A DNA stretch of 59,331 bases from Bacillota bacterium. Its GTDB lineage: Bacteria > Bacillota_G > SHA-98 > UBA4971. The stretch is taken from assembly GCA_012512055.1 (NCBI GenBank), contig JAAZEW010000093.1, positions 1-59,331 of the forward strand, written 5' to 3'. How positions within the stretch are numbered: the first letter of the stretch is position 1; every line of letters starts with the position of its first letter. The notes beneath the pieces are model-generated. The model was given only the letters and a program-made list of their open reading frames with translations, ran no database searches and was not told where the DNA came from. Made by a program: the position numbers and the translations under genes. Below, in pieces: positions 1 through 7,743 of the stretch.

Positions 1-265
1 ACTGCACCATGTGAAGATTATTCACTCGCTTGGCGTCTACATTGCACAAACAGTCTGCCAGGAAATCAGCTTGTTTTTGGTTGTTTCCTTCAAGCGCCAC
101 CCTGTCACCTGACTGAATTACCGCCTCTAACAAGGATACGCAATCAGCAGGATCCACTATCTTGCTGCCTGGCTCAGATGCAAACTGTTTTGCCGCACAT
201 AGCCGCTTCCGAAACTCATTCTTCCTCAGCGTCCATTCAGTTCTTCTCGCAGCCATGCTTTCCAT
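1..265 (-). CDS. madA: Malonate decarboxylase alpha subunit (acetyl-ACP:malonate ACP transferase), N-terminal part
   Basis: This gene is cut by the left window edge, leaving 88 codons. Translating from the ATG at 265 gives a basic N-terminus with RRTEWTLRKNEF, then AVIQSGDRVALEGNNQKQADFL and finally NNLHMVQ. These match the start of MdcA/MadA, the CoA-transferase-like subunit that swaps acetate for malonate on the decarboxylase acyl carrier protein. An AAGGGG Shine-Dalgarno lies between the upstream stop and this ATG; a second in-frame ATG is at 256. It begins 15 bp after the biotin carrier gene, so it belongs to the same transcript as the carrier and the membrane decarboxylase. That combination is the biotin-dependent, Na+-pumping (Malonomonas Mad-type) system rather than the soluble biotin-independent Mdc enzyme. 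The remaining mad genes should lie beyond the edge. Family assignment is by recognised sequence, not by search. Confidence 0.85.
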   Translation of the reverse strand, partial: MESMAARRTEWTLRKNEFRKRLCAAKQFASEPGSKIVDPADCVSLLEAVIQSGDRVALEGNNQKQADFLADCLCNVDAKRVNNLHMVQ

Positions 266-279
266 ATTCTCAAGCCCCT

Positions 280-543
280 TTATACTTCTTCCAGGGTCAT
301 AAGGAGGTCCCCGGCTTTTACCATTTGCCCTGTACTTGCATGGATCTCCACAACCTTCGCCTTCTTGGGCGAAAGTATTTGGTTCTGCATCTTCATGGCC
401 TCGATGAACGCTACTTCCTGTCTTACGTCAACAACATCCCCTACTCCGGGTAAGTCAGTCTTTTTCATAGGATGCTTGCCGGGGTTTATGGTAAGCTGTC
501 CCGGAAGCTTCGCTCTGATTTCAAACGAGTTTCCGTTTTTCAT
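280..543 (-). CDS. madF: Biotin carboxyl carrier protein of the malonate decarboxylase (MadF-like)
   Basis: An 87-residue single biotinyl domain. The biotinylation motif EAMKMQN is present with the acceptor lysine at residue 51, flanked by the usual beta strands (VGDVVDVRQEVAFIEAM before; AKVVEIHASTGQMVKAGDLLMTLEEV after). It carries CO2 as carboxybiotin from the malonyl thioester to the membrane decarboxylase subunit. Start is the ATG at 543, preceded by GGAGGTGTAATTCCAG. It lies between the beta subunit gene (upstream) and the MadA-like gene (downstream). Alone it could serve any biotin decarboxylase such as oxaloacetate, methylmalonyl-CoA or glutaconyl-CoA decarboxylase; the adjacent MadA-like gene is what assigns it to malonate. 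Confidence 0.88.
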   Translation of the reverse strand: MKNGNSFEIRAKLPGQLTINPGKHPMKKTDLPGVGDVVDVRQEVAFIEAMKMQNQILSPKKAKVVEIHASTGQMVKAGDLLMTLEEV

Positions 544-611
544 CTGGAATTACACCTCCTGAAGATTCTTGACGGTGACAAGGATATCAGGCGCCCTTAT
601 TCGACCTCTGC

Positions 612-1754
612 CTAACCCAGTAGAGTCAGAAAACATCCGGCTGCAACCGCTGTCCCGATCACGCCTGCCACATTCGGGCCCATTGCATGCATAAGCAGGA
701 AGTTTTCAGGATTTGCCTTTTGCCCTTCCACCTGACATACGCGGGCAGCCATAGGAACTGCCGACACTCCGGCTGCACCGATAATTGGGTTTATCTTTCC
801 TCCGCTCAATACGTAGAATAGTTTTCCCAGTAGGACTCCACCTGCTGTACTGACTGCGAACGCAACAGCGCCAAGCGCGAGGATCTTAAGGGTTGCCACA
901 GTCAAGAAGGTATCAGCGCCCATTGTTCCGCCTACAGCGATAGTCAGGAGTATGGTCACTATATTGACCATCTCACCCTGCGCGGTATTGAAAAGACGAT
1001 CCGTCACGCCGGATTCCCTAAAGAGGTTTCCCAGCATTAAGCAGCCTATAAGCGGTGTAGTATCCGGCAATAACAGACAACCGACAATCGTTGTTACGAT
1101 GGGGAAAAGGATCTTCGTAGCCTGTGAAACAGGTTTAGGATCCTCCATTACAGTCTCGCGTTCTTTTTGTGTAGTAAGAAGGCGAATAACCGGCGGCTGG
1201 ATCAATGGCACAAGGGACATATACGAGTAAGCCGCAACCGCCACAGCCCCTAGCAGATGAGGAGCGAGTTTCACAGTAAGGTAAATCGCGGTAGGGCCGT
1301 CCGCTCCTCCGATTATGGCAATGGAGGCAGCCTCTCTGATGCCAAAGCCCAACGCGTCTGCCAGGAACATGGCAAAAAACACCCCAAACTGCGCTGCAGC
1401 CCCCAACAAGAATGTCACGGGCCGGGCAAGCAGCGGGCCGAAGTCAGTCAACGCACCTATTCCCATGAAAATCAGGCATGGCAATATTTCTGTTTCAAGT
1501 CCGTATGTGTAGAAGTAGTAGAGAAGTCCTCCTTCATCTGAAATGCCCGCTCCCGGGATATTGGCCAATAGGCACCCGAAGGCTATCGGAAGAAGCAACA
1601 GAGGCTCAAAGCCCTTGCTAATGGCCAGGTAAAGGAGGACAATAGCCACTCCGATCATTATGAGGTTCCCTACGGTTAAGTTCAGCAGCCCACCGGACGC
1701 TAACACCGATACCAAGGTTTTGAGAAACAAGGATATCCCCCCACTTGCACCCAA
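612..1754 (-). CDS. madB: Na+-translocating decarboxylase beta subunit (MadB/OadB family)
   Basis: An integral membrane protein of about 380 residues with roughly ten hydrophobic segments. It couples decarboxylation of carboxybiotin to outward Na+ transport. The family signature GGADGPT is present (Asp at residue 152), as is the conserved C-terminal block ARVCQVEGQKANPENFLL followed by MGPNVAGVIG. The frame opens with TTG at 1754. A second TTG at 1730 is better placed behind GTGGGGGGATATCC and would give a start aligning with typical OadB proteins, so 1730 is probably the true start. It begins 2 bp after a 40-residue membrane peptide and precedes the biotin carrier gene. Beta subunits of oxaloacetate, methylmalonyl-CoA, glutaconyl-CoA and malonate decarboxylases are hard to tell apart; the MadA-like gene nearby favours malonate. 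Confidence 0.9.
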   Translation of the reverse strand: MGASGGISLFLKTLVSVLASGGLLNLTVGNLIMIGVAIVLLYLAISKGFEPLLLLPIAFGCLLANIPGAGISDEGGLLYYFYTYGLETEILPCLIFMGIGALTDFGPLLARPVTFLLGAAAQFGVFFAMFLADALGFGIREAASIAIIGGADGPTAIYLTVKLAPHLLGAVAVAAYSYMSLVPLIQPPVIRLLTTQKERETVMEDPKPVSQATKILFPIVTTIVGCLLLPDTTPLIGCLMLGNLFRESGVTDRLFNTAQGEMVNIVTILLTIAVGGTMGADTFLTVATLKILALGAVAFAVSTAGGVLLGKLFYVLSGGKINPIIGAAGVSAVPMAARVCQVEGQKANPENFLLMHAMGPNVAGVIGTAVAAGCFLTLLG

Positions 1755-1756
1755 TC

Positions 1757-1879
1757 TCAGTCAGGCATAATCGCGCCAAGCGCCATAATCACCAGGCAAA
1801 GAAAACCCGTTACAAGGAAAACAGTGGTAATTGATACTAGACATACCGTAAGCGTACTGACTCCGGGTTCCACACACAT
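1757..1879 (-). CDS. 40-residue membrane peptide, minimal OadG-like gamma subunit candidate
   Basis: This short gene is easily missed. The ATG at 1879 shares its A with the TGA stop of the M42 hydrolase gene (TGATG), a translational coupling arrangement, and the stop is 2 bp before the beta subunit start. The product is a short N-terminus, one transmembrane helix (LTVCLVSITTVFLVTG then FLCLVIMALG) and a two-to-three-residue tail. The pattern resembles the single helix of oxaloacetate decarboxylase gamma subunits (OadG), with the position expected for a gamma gene. It lacks the cytoplasmic, proline- and alanine-rich, metal-binding tail of OadG. Function as a gamma or assembly subunit is inferred from position and topology only. 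Confidence 0.6.
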   Translation of the reverse strand: MCVEPGVSTLTVCLVSITTVFLVTGFLCLVIMALGAIMPD

Positions 1880-2937
1880 CACCCCCGCTGCGTCTGCCTA
1901 TGAACAGTTGTTCCAAGGCTTCTTAAGAAAACCGCAAGAAGTGTAGACACCTGGTCCATTGTGTTAAGGTCAATAACCTCGTACGGAGAATGGGAATTTC
2001 GCCTGGGCACTGTTACGGAAACACACTTTATGTCAGACCACTCATCGTATACGCCCGCAGCGTCCGTAAACAGGCCAAAGCGCACATCCAGGCTGTAAGG
2101 AACACCTGCCTCATCGGCTGACTTTTTGAGACCTCTGACAAGTTCTCTGTCAGCGAAGAACATCAACATACCCCTTGCGGGTTTCACTGACTCAAATCGC
2201 CTTATGACAGGCCCTGTACCCAGTGGGACTCCTACGCCCGGCCCTGCTTCGGGATCCCCGCCATATCCTGTGTCAATGGAAATGGCCCACTTCGGATAGA
2301 CGGTCTTTGCCAGGTGTCGTGCTCCCCTGCACCCGACTTCTTCCTGAACCGTAAATGCAAAAATCACGCTAACGTCAAGCTCAACTCCGGCCAGGCGTCG
2401 TGCGGTCTCAAGTAGAATTGCGCATCCTTGCCGATTATCAACAGCTCTCGATGCAAGTAACGTTTCCTCGTCATTCAACCACCTGGGAGTTGTGTCGAAT
2501 ACTATCGGATCCCCCGGTTCCACCTGAGAACAACGTGGCCCCGCATCAATCCAGAGGCGGTTTAGGGTCTGGCCCAAGTGAGTGCTGGGTGAGCGAACTA
2601 CGCCTGGAACAGGCCCTTTCTCCGTGAGAATCACTACAGGCTGGCCTGCGGTCACGGCTGGGTTTATGTCCACCACAAAATCAAACCACACAAATCCGTC
2701 TCTTACGTCAGTCGTAACCATGCTTATCTCATCCATATGGGCCATCAGCGCCAAAACCGGGGCCCCTTTCGGGCCTTCCTTAGTAGCCAGCAGGTTCCCC
2801 ATCCCGTCCATTTGCACCGTGGATACATGTGATCGGACCTTCTCACGGATCACGTCTGCCACCGGTTGTTCAAAACCGGAGGGGCCTGGAATTCTCACAA
2901 GTTCGAGAAAATCACGACGGAGATCCTTGATACCCAT
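1879..2937 (-). CDS. M42 family metallohydrolase (glutamyl aminopeptidase/FrvX-like)
   Basis: A 352-residue cytosolic dinuclear-metal hydrolase of the M42 family. The metal and catalytic residues are visible in order: HMDE (His67, Asp69), AVDNRQG (Asp167), QEEVG (Glu199/Glu200), SIDTG (Asp222) and a late His in NSHSPYEV. Start is the ATG at 2937, preceded by GGTGGGAGCAA; longer open frame upstream would overlap the previous gene and lacks support. It sits 10 bp after the cyclase-family gene and couples by TGATG to the small membrane peptide. M42 enzymes are normally aminopeptidases. Placement inside a carbamoyltransferase/malonate decarboxylase operon suggests a small-molecule amide substrate, for example malonamate, but nothing in the sequence proves this. 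Confidence 0.85.
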   Translation of the reverse strand: MGIKDLRRDFLELVRIPGPSGFEQPVADVIREKVRSHVSTVQMDGMGNLLATKEGPKGAPVLALMAHMDEISMVTTDVRDGFVWFDFVVDINPAVTAGQPVVILTEKGPVPGVVRSPSTHLGQTLNRLWIDAGPRCSQVEPGDPIVFDTTPRWLNDEETLLASRAVDNRQGCAILLETARRLAGVELDVSVIFAFTVQEEVGCRGARHLAKTVYPKWAISIDTGYGGDPEAGPGVGVPLGTGPVIRRFESVKPARGMLMFFADRELVRGLKKSADEAGVPYSLDVRFGLFTDAAGVYDEWSDIKCVSVTVPRRNSHSPYEVIDLNTMDQVSTLLAVFLRSLGTTVHRQTQRG

Positions 2938-2947
2938 TTGCTCCCAC

Positions 2948-3733
2948 CTACTCACTGTCAAATGCCACAATTCGGCATATGGAAGACTCCCCACCCACAA
3001 ACCGCCATGGGAAGCAACCGATAATCATTCTTCTATTAAGGATCTTTTCTATGTCCCCTCCCACATTCTCAGCGTGGATAATGTCACGAGGGAAGAGGAG
3101 CGTGTGCATTATCTGATAATCCTGTGGCGGGAAAAAGTCATCAAGGCCTTTGCCGTATTTGTCTCGGAGATGGAGGTCCGCCTCTTTTGCTTGTACAGGC
3201 ATCCATTCGCGTATCTTGGTGTTCATTGGATGATCAGCGGATCCGCAGTCAACGGCAAGCCACTTCAGTTTCATGTCCTTGCACCATTCCGCGAATTCCC
3301 TGGCAGGCCCCGGATGCTTTATCATGTACCTGACTTCGTCAGCCTCGGGTTGATCCCATGCATACCGGTGATAACCTGTGTTAATAACAACAATGTCGCC
3401 TTCCTTGACTTCGACCCTGTCTGTGATGTCTTTGGATGTGTAGATCCCGTAGTCTTCGGCAATGTCGCTAAGGTCCACCGCTACCCCCGGCCCCACAAGG
3501 TAATCCAAGGACAGACTGGCAATATCCCTGCCGTGAGTGCAAAAGTGCAATGGCCCGTCAAGATGGGTCCCTACGTGGTTGGACGTGGTAATAAGCTGAC
3601 CGTTGGCGCCGTTGGGGCTGAGTCTCTTGAAGAACTTGATCTGAAGCGGCTCATACGTCGGCCACGGCGGCGTAAGATGGCTTAGCGGTTGTGTAAGGTC
3701 ATACATCTTCACTTTATCCCAGAACTTAGTCAT
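2948..3733 (-). CDS. Cyclase-family metal-dependent hydrolase (kynurenine formamidase/isatin hydrolase fold)
   Basis: A 261-residue protein of the PF04199 family. The metal-binding motif HVGTHLDGPLHF gives His53, His57, Asp59 and His63. The family includes kynurenine formamidase and isatin hydrolase, which hydrolyse amides or open cyclic amides using a divalent metal. The chosen start is the ATG at 3733 behind AAGGAGG; 33 extra codons upstream overlap the preceding gene and look non-coding. It lies 38 bp after the YlbE-like gene and 10 bp before the M42 hydrolase, in one transcript. Because the neighbours handle N-carbamoyl amides and malonate, a ring-opening role (for example barbiturate to ureidomalonate) is an attractive inference. 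Other amide substrates remain possible. Confidence 0.85.
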   Translation of the reverse strand: MTKFWDKVKMYDLTQPLSHLTPPWPTYEPLQIKFFKRLSPNGANGQLITTSNHVGTHLDGPLHFCTHGRDIASLSLDYLVGPGVAVDLSDIAEDYGIYTSKDITDRVEVKEGDIVVINTGYHRYAWDQPEADEVRYMIKHPGPAREFAEWCKDMKLKWLAVDCGSADHPMNTKIREWMPVQAKEADLHLRDKYGKGLDDFFPPQDYQIMHTLLFPRDIIHAENVGGDIEKILNRRMIIGCFPWRFVGGESSICRIVAFDSE

Positions 3734-3771
3734 TTTTATCTCATCCTCCTTAAAAGAACTGTATGAGAATC

Positions 3772-5190
3772 TCAAGACATCTCGCAATACTGTTTCCCAA
3801 AGGCAATAATCGCCTTCTCGAAACACTCCCAAGGTGGATTCACCAATCCGGCCCCTACCTGCCCCACGCCAGGCGCCTTGTGGGCGATTCCGGTATTTAT
3901 CTGGGGCAATACACCTGTTTCCACTACTTTTCTGATATCTATGCCTGTCGGTGTGCCTCTGAAGTTCAAGATAGGTATGGTAAAGTGCCTATTCTCGGTG
4001 ATTGTTATGCTATACATCTTCTGAGAGAACCCGATAGCATCTTCAGGCGCGCCCCCCACAAACTGAACAATGGGGATGGCAGCCGCCATGGCAAACCCGC
4101 CTACACCTGCAGTCTCCGTTATCGCCGAATCACCGATATCAGGGTTTGCATCCTCTTCAGAATACCCGGGGAAATAGAGGCCTTTAACCATCTGCGCAGG
4201 ACCGGTGAACCACTGATTGCCCAGCCCGCTGACTTTGATTCCGAACTCTGTGCCGTTTCTTGCCATTATCGTCACGAGAGAACTCTTGGGAACGCCGTGC
4301 GCAGCCTCAAGCATTGCCTTGACTGCCGGCATAGAAAGGTTGAGAAAGAAATGGTCGTTGGAGTTGATGAATTCCAGACATTTTCTGATATCAGCTTGCG
4401 GACGGTCCACCTCAATGAGGTAAGGAACCAAGGCTCTTATGAGAAGGGACGTCCCTGCCCTGTTCCGATTATGCACTTCATCCCCCATGTGCAGCGCTTG
4501 GGCTATCATGGACTTGAGATCTATGCCGCCGGAAAGCTCAACCGCCTCCTTCAAGATGGGAGCGAGGACTTTCTCCATCCATCTCAGCCTATCCAGTACT
4601 TCCTCGCCGTAGGCTCCGTACCGGAGCACTTTCCCCAGGCCTTCATTGAGTGTAGAGTAGGATCGATTCCCATGGGTCCTGTTCTCTAGGATGAACACAG
4701 GCATCCTAGGTGATACTACGCCTGCCATAGGCCCCACGGCAGAGTGCTCATGACACGGGGAATACCCGATATCGCCTTTTGAGGCCAGCTCTTCAGCTTT
4801 TTCCGGTGAATCCGCCCAACCTTCATACAAGATTGCACCTATCACAGCGCCTCGCAGAGGCCCCGACATGTTTTCCCAGGTAATGGGAGGCCCGGCATGG
4901 AGCAACATTCGGTCGCCGAATCCGGGAATCGTCTCGCGAGCTACACCAATACCGGTGAGGACAGGTTGCGCTGAACTGAATCTCTCAACTGCCGTTTGGT
5001 TGGCTTCATCAATATCACTTCTGCCTTCCAGCTTATCAAGGATATTGATGAGTTCTGCCTTACCATGGGCGGGAGGCTGCCATTTCACCTGATATACGAT
5101 GGCACCCTGCTCCTGCATAGACTCGGCAAATACACCGCTTCCCACATTAACCACTCCCCCTTTGGGGGGCCAATTCCTTATCGTAAGCAC
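3772..5190 (-). CDS. DUF1116 protein, YlbE/AllG-like carbamoyltransferase subunit
   Basis: A 472-residue DUF1116 family protein, the YlbE component of the FdrA-YlbE-YlbF set that acts as oxamic transcarbamylase in enterobacterial anaerobic allantoin use (oxalurate plus phosphate giving oxamate and carbamoyl phosphate). Recognised blocks include HAGPPITWENMSGPLRGAV, YSPCHEHSAVGPMAGV, NGTEFGIKVSGL and the C-terminal KAPGVGQVGAGLVNPP. Start is GTG at 5190 behind GGGAGGAGCGAGACC, overlapping the end of the FdrA-like gene by 13 bp, which suggests coupled synthesis of a complex. No allantoin-specific enzymes occur in this window, so the substrate may be a homologue of oxalurate such as 3-oxo-3-ureidopropanoate. 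Confidence 0.88.
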   Translation of the reverse strand: MLTIRNWPPKGGVVNVGSGVFAESMQEQGAIVYQVKWQPPAHGKAELINILDKLEGRSDIDEANQTAVERFSSAQPVLTGIGVARETIPGFGDRMLLHAGPPITWENMSGPLRGAVIGAILYEGWADSPEKAEELASKGDIGYSPCHEHSAVGPMAGVVSPRMPVFILENRTHGNRSYSTLNEGLGKVLRYGAYGEEVLDRLRWMEKVLAPILKEAVELSGGIDLKSMIAQALHMGDEVHNRNRAGTSLLIRALVPYLIEVDRPQADIRKCLEFINSNDHFFLNLSMPAVKAMLEAAHGVPKSSLVTIMARNGTEFGIKVSGLGNQWFTGPAQMVKGLYFPGYSEEDANPDIGDSAITETAGVGGFAMAAAIPIVQFVGGAPEDAIGFSQKMYSITITENRHFTIPILNFRGTPTGIDIRKVVETGVLPQINTGIAHKAPGVGQVGAGLVNPPWECFEKAIIAFGKQYCEMS

Positions 5191-6758
5191 GGTCTCGCTC
5201 CTCCCTGCGCCTTGATAATTCGAGCTACCAAGTCTGCCGCTGCCCGGTTCGAGGAAAGAACTTGGGCTCCTGCCTCCTGCAAGGCTGCCTCCTGTTTCTC
5301 TAAGCCCTGGGGATCTCCTGCGGTGCCCACGATGACAGCAATCTGCACTAATCCTTGCCCCATATCCTTTCGAATCCGCCCGGCTTCCCTCACGGCCTCA
5401 GCCATTACCCCTGCAGGATCTTCGTGACACCCGTAACCCAACACTACATCGAATAGCAGGATCCCCACATCCTTGCGGCTTGCCTCAGCAATGTACCTGG
5501 AGACTCTCATTCCGGGATCCAGCATCGGGTGAGGCTTCCCTCGGGTGAAGTAGTCCTCTCCCATATCAATACAGGTGTTGGCGCAACTCTCCTCGGGGTT
5601 GTCAATCAACAGCCGCCTGTCCTGTGCAATGTTGGAATATACATCTACACCCATCCTTCGGAGTATGGTCAGGGTTTCATGGCACAGGGTCCCACCTGAG
5701 TACAACCCTCTGAAGTATCCTCCTGCATTTGCCGTTTTCGCTGCTTTACATGCCATTTTGTCAAGTTCGCCGTCAGAGTACAGGCTCCCTTTGGACTTCC
5801 CGGTTGCCAACCGGTAGGCTAAAACCGCAGCCTCCTCCAAATCCCGGGCAAACAGGACCTTACCTGAGCATTCCCTTCGGGCTTCCTCAATCTCCTCACC
5901 CATGAAGCATACAACCGCAGGTTTTGCCCCCTCACGCAACATCTTTATCAATCTGTCACGAACACCGGGATGAGGTGGCTTTGATATTAAGACTTTGACG
6001 CGAGTGTTAGGATCTGATTCGAGAAAAGCCAATCCCATGAAAGTGGTAATCCCGCCTACCTCCTTACTCAGATCGCGCCCGCCTGTTCCGATAGCTTCAG
6101 AGACTCCTTCCCCAAGCTTGTCGATAACAGCCATTACTTGTTGCAAGCCTGTGCCTGCCGCAGCCACAATACCAATCTTTCCGGATCTGACTTTGTTCGC
6201 GAACCCTAAACCCACGCCTCCGATGACAGCAGTGCCGCAATCAGGACCCATGACAAACAGGCCTTTTTCTTTGCCCAACTCCTTTAGGGCGGCTTCATCC
6301 GCAACTGAGACGTTATCACTGAACAAGAAAACATGTAAGCCATTGGCAAGCGCTTCTCTGGCTTCCCTTGCGGCATACTCGCCCGGAACCGATATTGATG
6401 CGATTTCTGCGCCTCCCGTGGCGGCTGCTTCCGACAGAGTCGCATAGGCCTTGGCGCCCTTTACCCCGGGCTCTTGCCGGACCTTCCGTTGCAGGCTTTC
6501 TGTAATGACCTCCTCTGCATTGTCTATGGCATCCTCAGTTTCTGCCACGAGCGCGACGACAAGGTCATTGGCGGTAGCCGCCTCCAGTTCTTGGGAGGAA
6601 AAACCCATTTCCCTTACCGCATCCTTATTAAGCTCAGTCGCCATTCCCACCTGGGCCTCGACGACCTTATCTATGTTCCGGACTGTCCGAGCCAGGCGCA
6701 TAAGCACAATAGAGTCATAGTAATTATTGGGCTTTATCATCAACCTTTTGAACACCAA
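5178..6758 (-). CDS. fdrA: FdrA family protein (AllF-like), succinyl-CoA-synthetase-like carbamoyltransferase subunit
   Basis: A 526-residue FdrA protein with two CoA-ligase-type Rossmann/flavodoxin-like halves. GIVAAAGTGLQQVMAVID and AIGTGGRDLSKEVGG form the nucleotide/phosphate-handling region, and VMGPDCGTAVIGG and LFDVVLGYGCHEDPAG are family signatures. It works with the YlbE- and YlbF-like products as a phosphorolytic carbamoyltransferase. AAAGGAGGTATGC precedes TTG at 6758 and GTG at 6755; the GTG has the better spacing. The start overlaps the DUF2877 gene and the end overlaps the DUF1116 gene, so the three are one coupled unit. The family was once called an acyl-CoA synthetase; no CoA ligase reaction is implied here. 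Confidence 0.9.
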   Translation of the reverse strand: MVFKRLMIKPNNYYDSIVLMRLARTVRNIDKVVEAQVGMATELNKDAVREMGFSSQELEAATANDLVVALVAETEDAIDNAEEVITESLQRKVRQEPGVKGAKAYATLSEAAATGGAEIASISVPGEYAAREAREALANGLHVFLFSDNVSVADEAALKELGKEKGLFVMGPDCGTAVIGGVGLGFANKVRSGKIGIVAAAGTGLQQVMAVIDKLGEGVSEAIGTGGRDLSKEVGGITTFMGLAFLESDPNTRVKVLISKPPHPGVRDRLIKMLREGAKPAVVCFMGEEIEEARRECSGKVLFARDLEEAAVLAYRLATGKSKGSLYSDGELDKMACKAAKTANAGGYFRGLYSGGTLCHETLTILRRMGVDVYSNIAQDRRLLIDNPEESCANTCIDMGEDYFTRGKPHPMLDPGMRVSRYIAEASRKDVGILLFDVVLGYGCHEDPAGVMAEAVREAGRIRKDMGQGLVQIAVIVGTAGDPQGLEKQEAALQEAGAQVLSSNRAAADLVARIIKAQGGARPCLR

Positions 6759-7609
6759 GCATACCTCCTTTGCCAGTTCAGGGCAAGGTACATGCCCAGC
6801 CCTATGTCAGAGCCGGACGTAGCGCCCACTGATAGCAACCTGTCTACTGCGTCCTTTGTTTCACCGGGTTCTCCCATAAGCACGTAAACCAAAGCTCTCT
6901 CTATAGTCTCATGAGCAAATCCAGCCAACGCCCGCCTAATGAAAAACGCGCTGAGATCAGACGTCTTGTGCAGGTTCCTTCTGACGCTTTCTTCCCATAT
7001 ATTTCGCCCTGCCCTCCGGGACCTTCCAAAAACACTCCTGACCAGACTGATTCCAAGGACCAAATCATCGCCGCTGGGAGTAAGGCCCGGCCCGAACCCG
7101 ATAATTCCGGCCAAAGCCTCGTCCAGCCCTTCCCTGTCGTTTTCAAGCAGGGTTTTTCTTATATCCTCAAGGACCCCGCCGAACGCAACTGATTCTCCGT
7201 TGCATTTCTCGGCGAGAGCTGATTTCAAAGTCGCCATGTTCTCGTCTCTTATTGAACACAGGCAATTAGCAGCCGACAAGGGACTTCGCCAGCCCCTACT
7301 GCCACTAAAATCCATGACCGTCTTTTTGCCAAGCCGTAACCTGGAAAAGGCAGACATGCTGACTTCATCTCCCGGGGATATGTCCAGGGAAAAGAAGGAG
7401 AAATCTCCTGATACAGCCACTGTTGCACAGTCCTTTCCACATCCGCGTCCCAGCGGCAGGATAGTGAGAAAGTCTAATCCGGCTACAAGGTTGATGGCAT
7501 GTGCGAATACACTGTGCACTCTAAATGTTGCTTGGCATTTCAACACAGGTTCAAATCCTGGGCCGTGACTTACAGCGGCAAGGTAAAATGGCTGTTCATA
7601 CATGTTCAT
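6740..7609 (-). CDS. DUF2877 protein, YlbF/AllH-like carbamoyltransferase subunit
   Basis: A 289-residue DUF2877 protein. The family signature GFGPGLTPSGDDLVLG is near the middle, and LAGFAHETIERAL plus VGATSGSDIGLGMYLAL close the protein. It is the third component of the FdrA/YlbE/YlbF carbamoyltransferase set. The start is the ATG at 7609 (another in frame at 7603) with only a weak upstream purine stretch. The 134-bp gap separating it from pucR carries an imperfect palindrome, so the carbamoyltransferase-to-malonate-decarboxylase genes may have their own regulated promoter. Its end overlaps the FdrA-like gene by 19 bp. Confidence 0.85.
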   Translation of the reverse strand: MNMYEQPFYLAAVSHGPGFEPVLKCQATFRVHSVFAHAINLVAGLDFLTILPLGRGCGKDCATVAVSGDFSFFSLDISPGDEVSMSAFSRLRLGKKTVMDFSGSRGWRSPLSAANCLCSIRDENMATLKSALAEKCNGESVAFGGVLEDIRKTLLENDREGLDEALAGIIGFGPGLTPSGDDLVLGISLVRSVFGRSRRAGRNIWEESVRRNLHKTSDLSAFFIRRALAGFAHETIERALVYVLMGEPGETKDAVDRLLSVGATSGSDIGLGMYLALNWQRRYAWCSKG

Positions 7610-7641
7610 GTCAGTGTCATAATTCCAAACTGCACACTGAT

Positions 7642-7669
7642 AAACCTTTATGAAATAGCTATAAAGTTT
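7642..7669. promoter_or_regulatory. Imperfect palindrome upstream of the carbamoyltransferase operon, possible PucR site
   Basis: AAACCTTTAT (7642-7651) and ATAAAGTTT (7661-7669) form an inverted repeat with a single extra base in one arm around an AT-rich centre. It lies 33 bp upstream of the YlbF-like start, in the gap following pucR, and further CTTTATA-like runs occur next to it. Position and symmetry suggest an operator. Binding by the adjacent PucR is a guess. Confidence 0.35.
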
Positions 7670-7743
7670 GCACTCCTATTATGTTATAAAGTATCATTTT
7701 GTTGGAAATAACCATTGGGCAAGAGGGTTTTCTGATCGTCGTT

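Noticed and set aside
2582..3685. A 367-codon open frame on the plus strand
   Set aside because: It runs antisense to the M42 and cyclase-family genes, shows no recognisable domain, and has Pro/Ser/Arg-rich composition typical of a reverse-frame shadow.
3763..4689. A 308-codon open frame on the plus strand
   Set aside because: Antisense to the DUF1116 gene, whose motifs are clear; no ribosome site or known motif in this frame.
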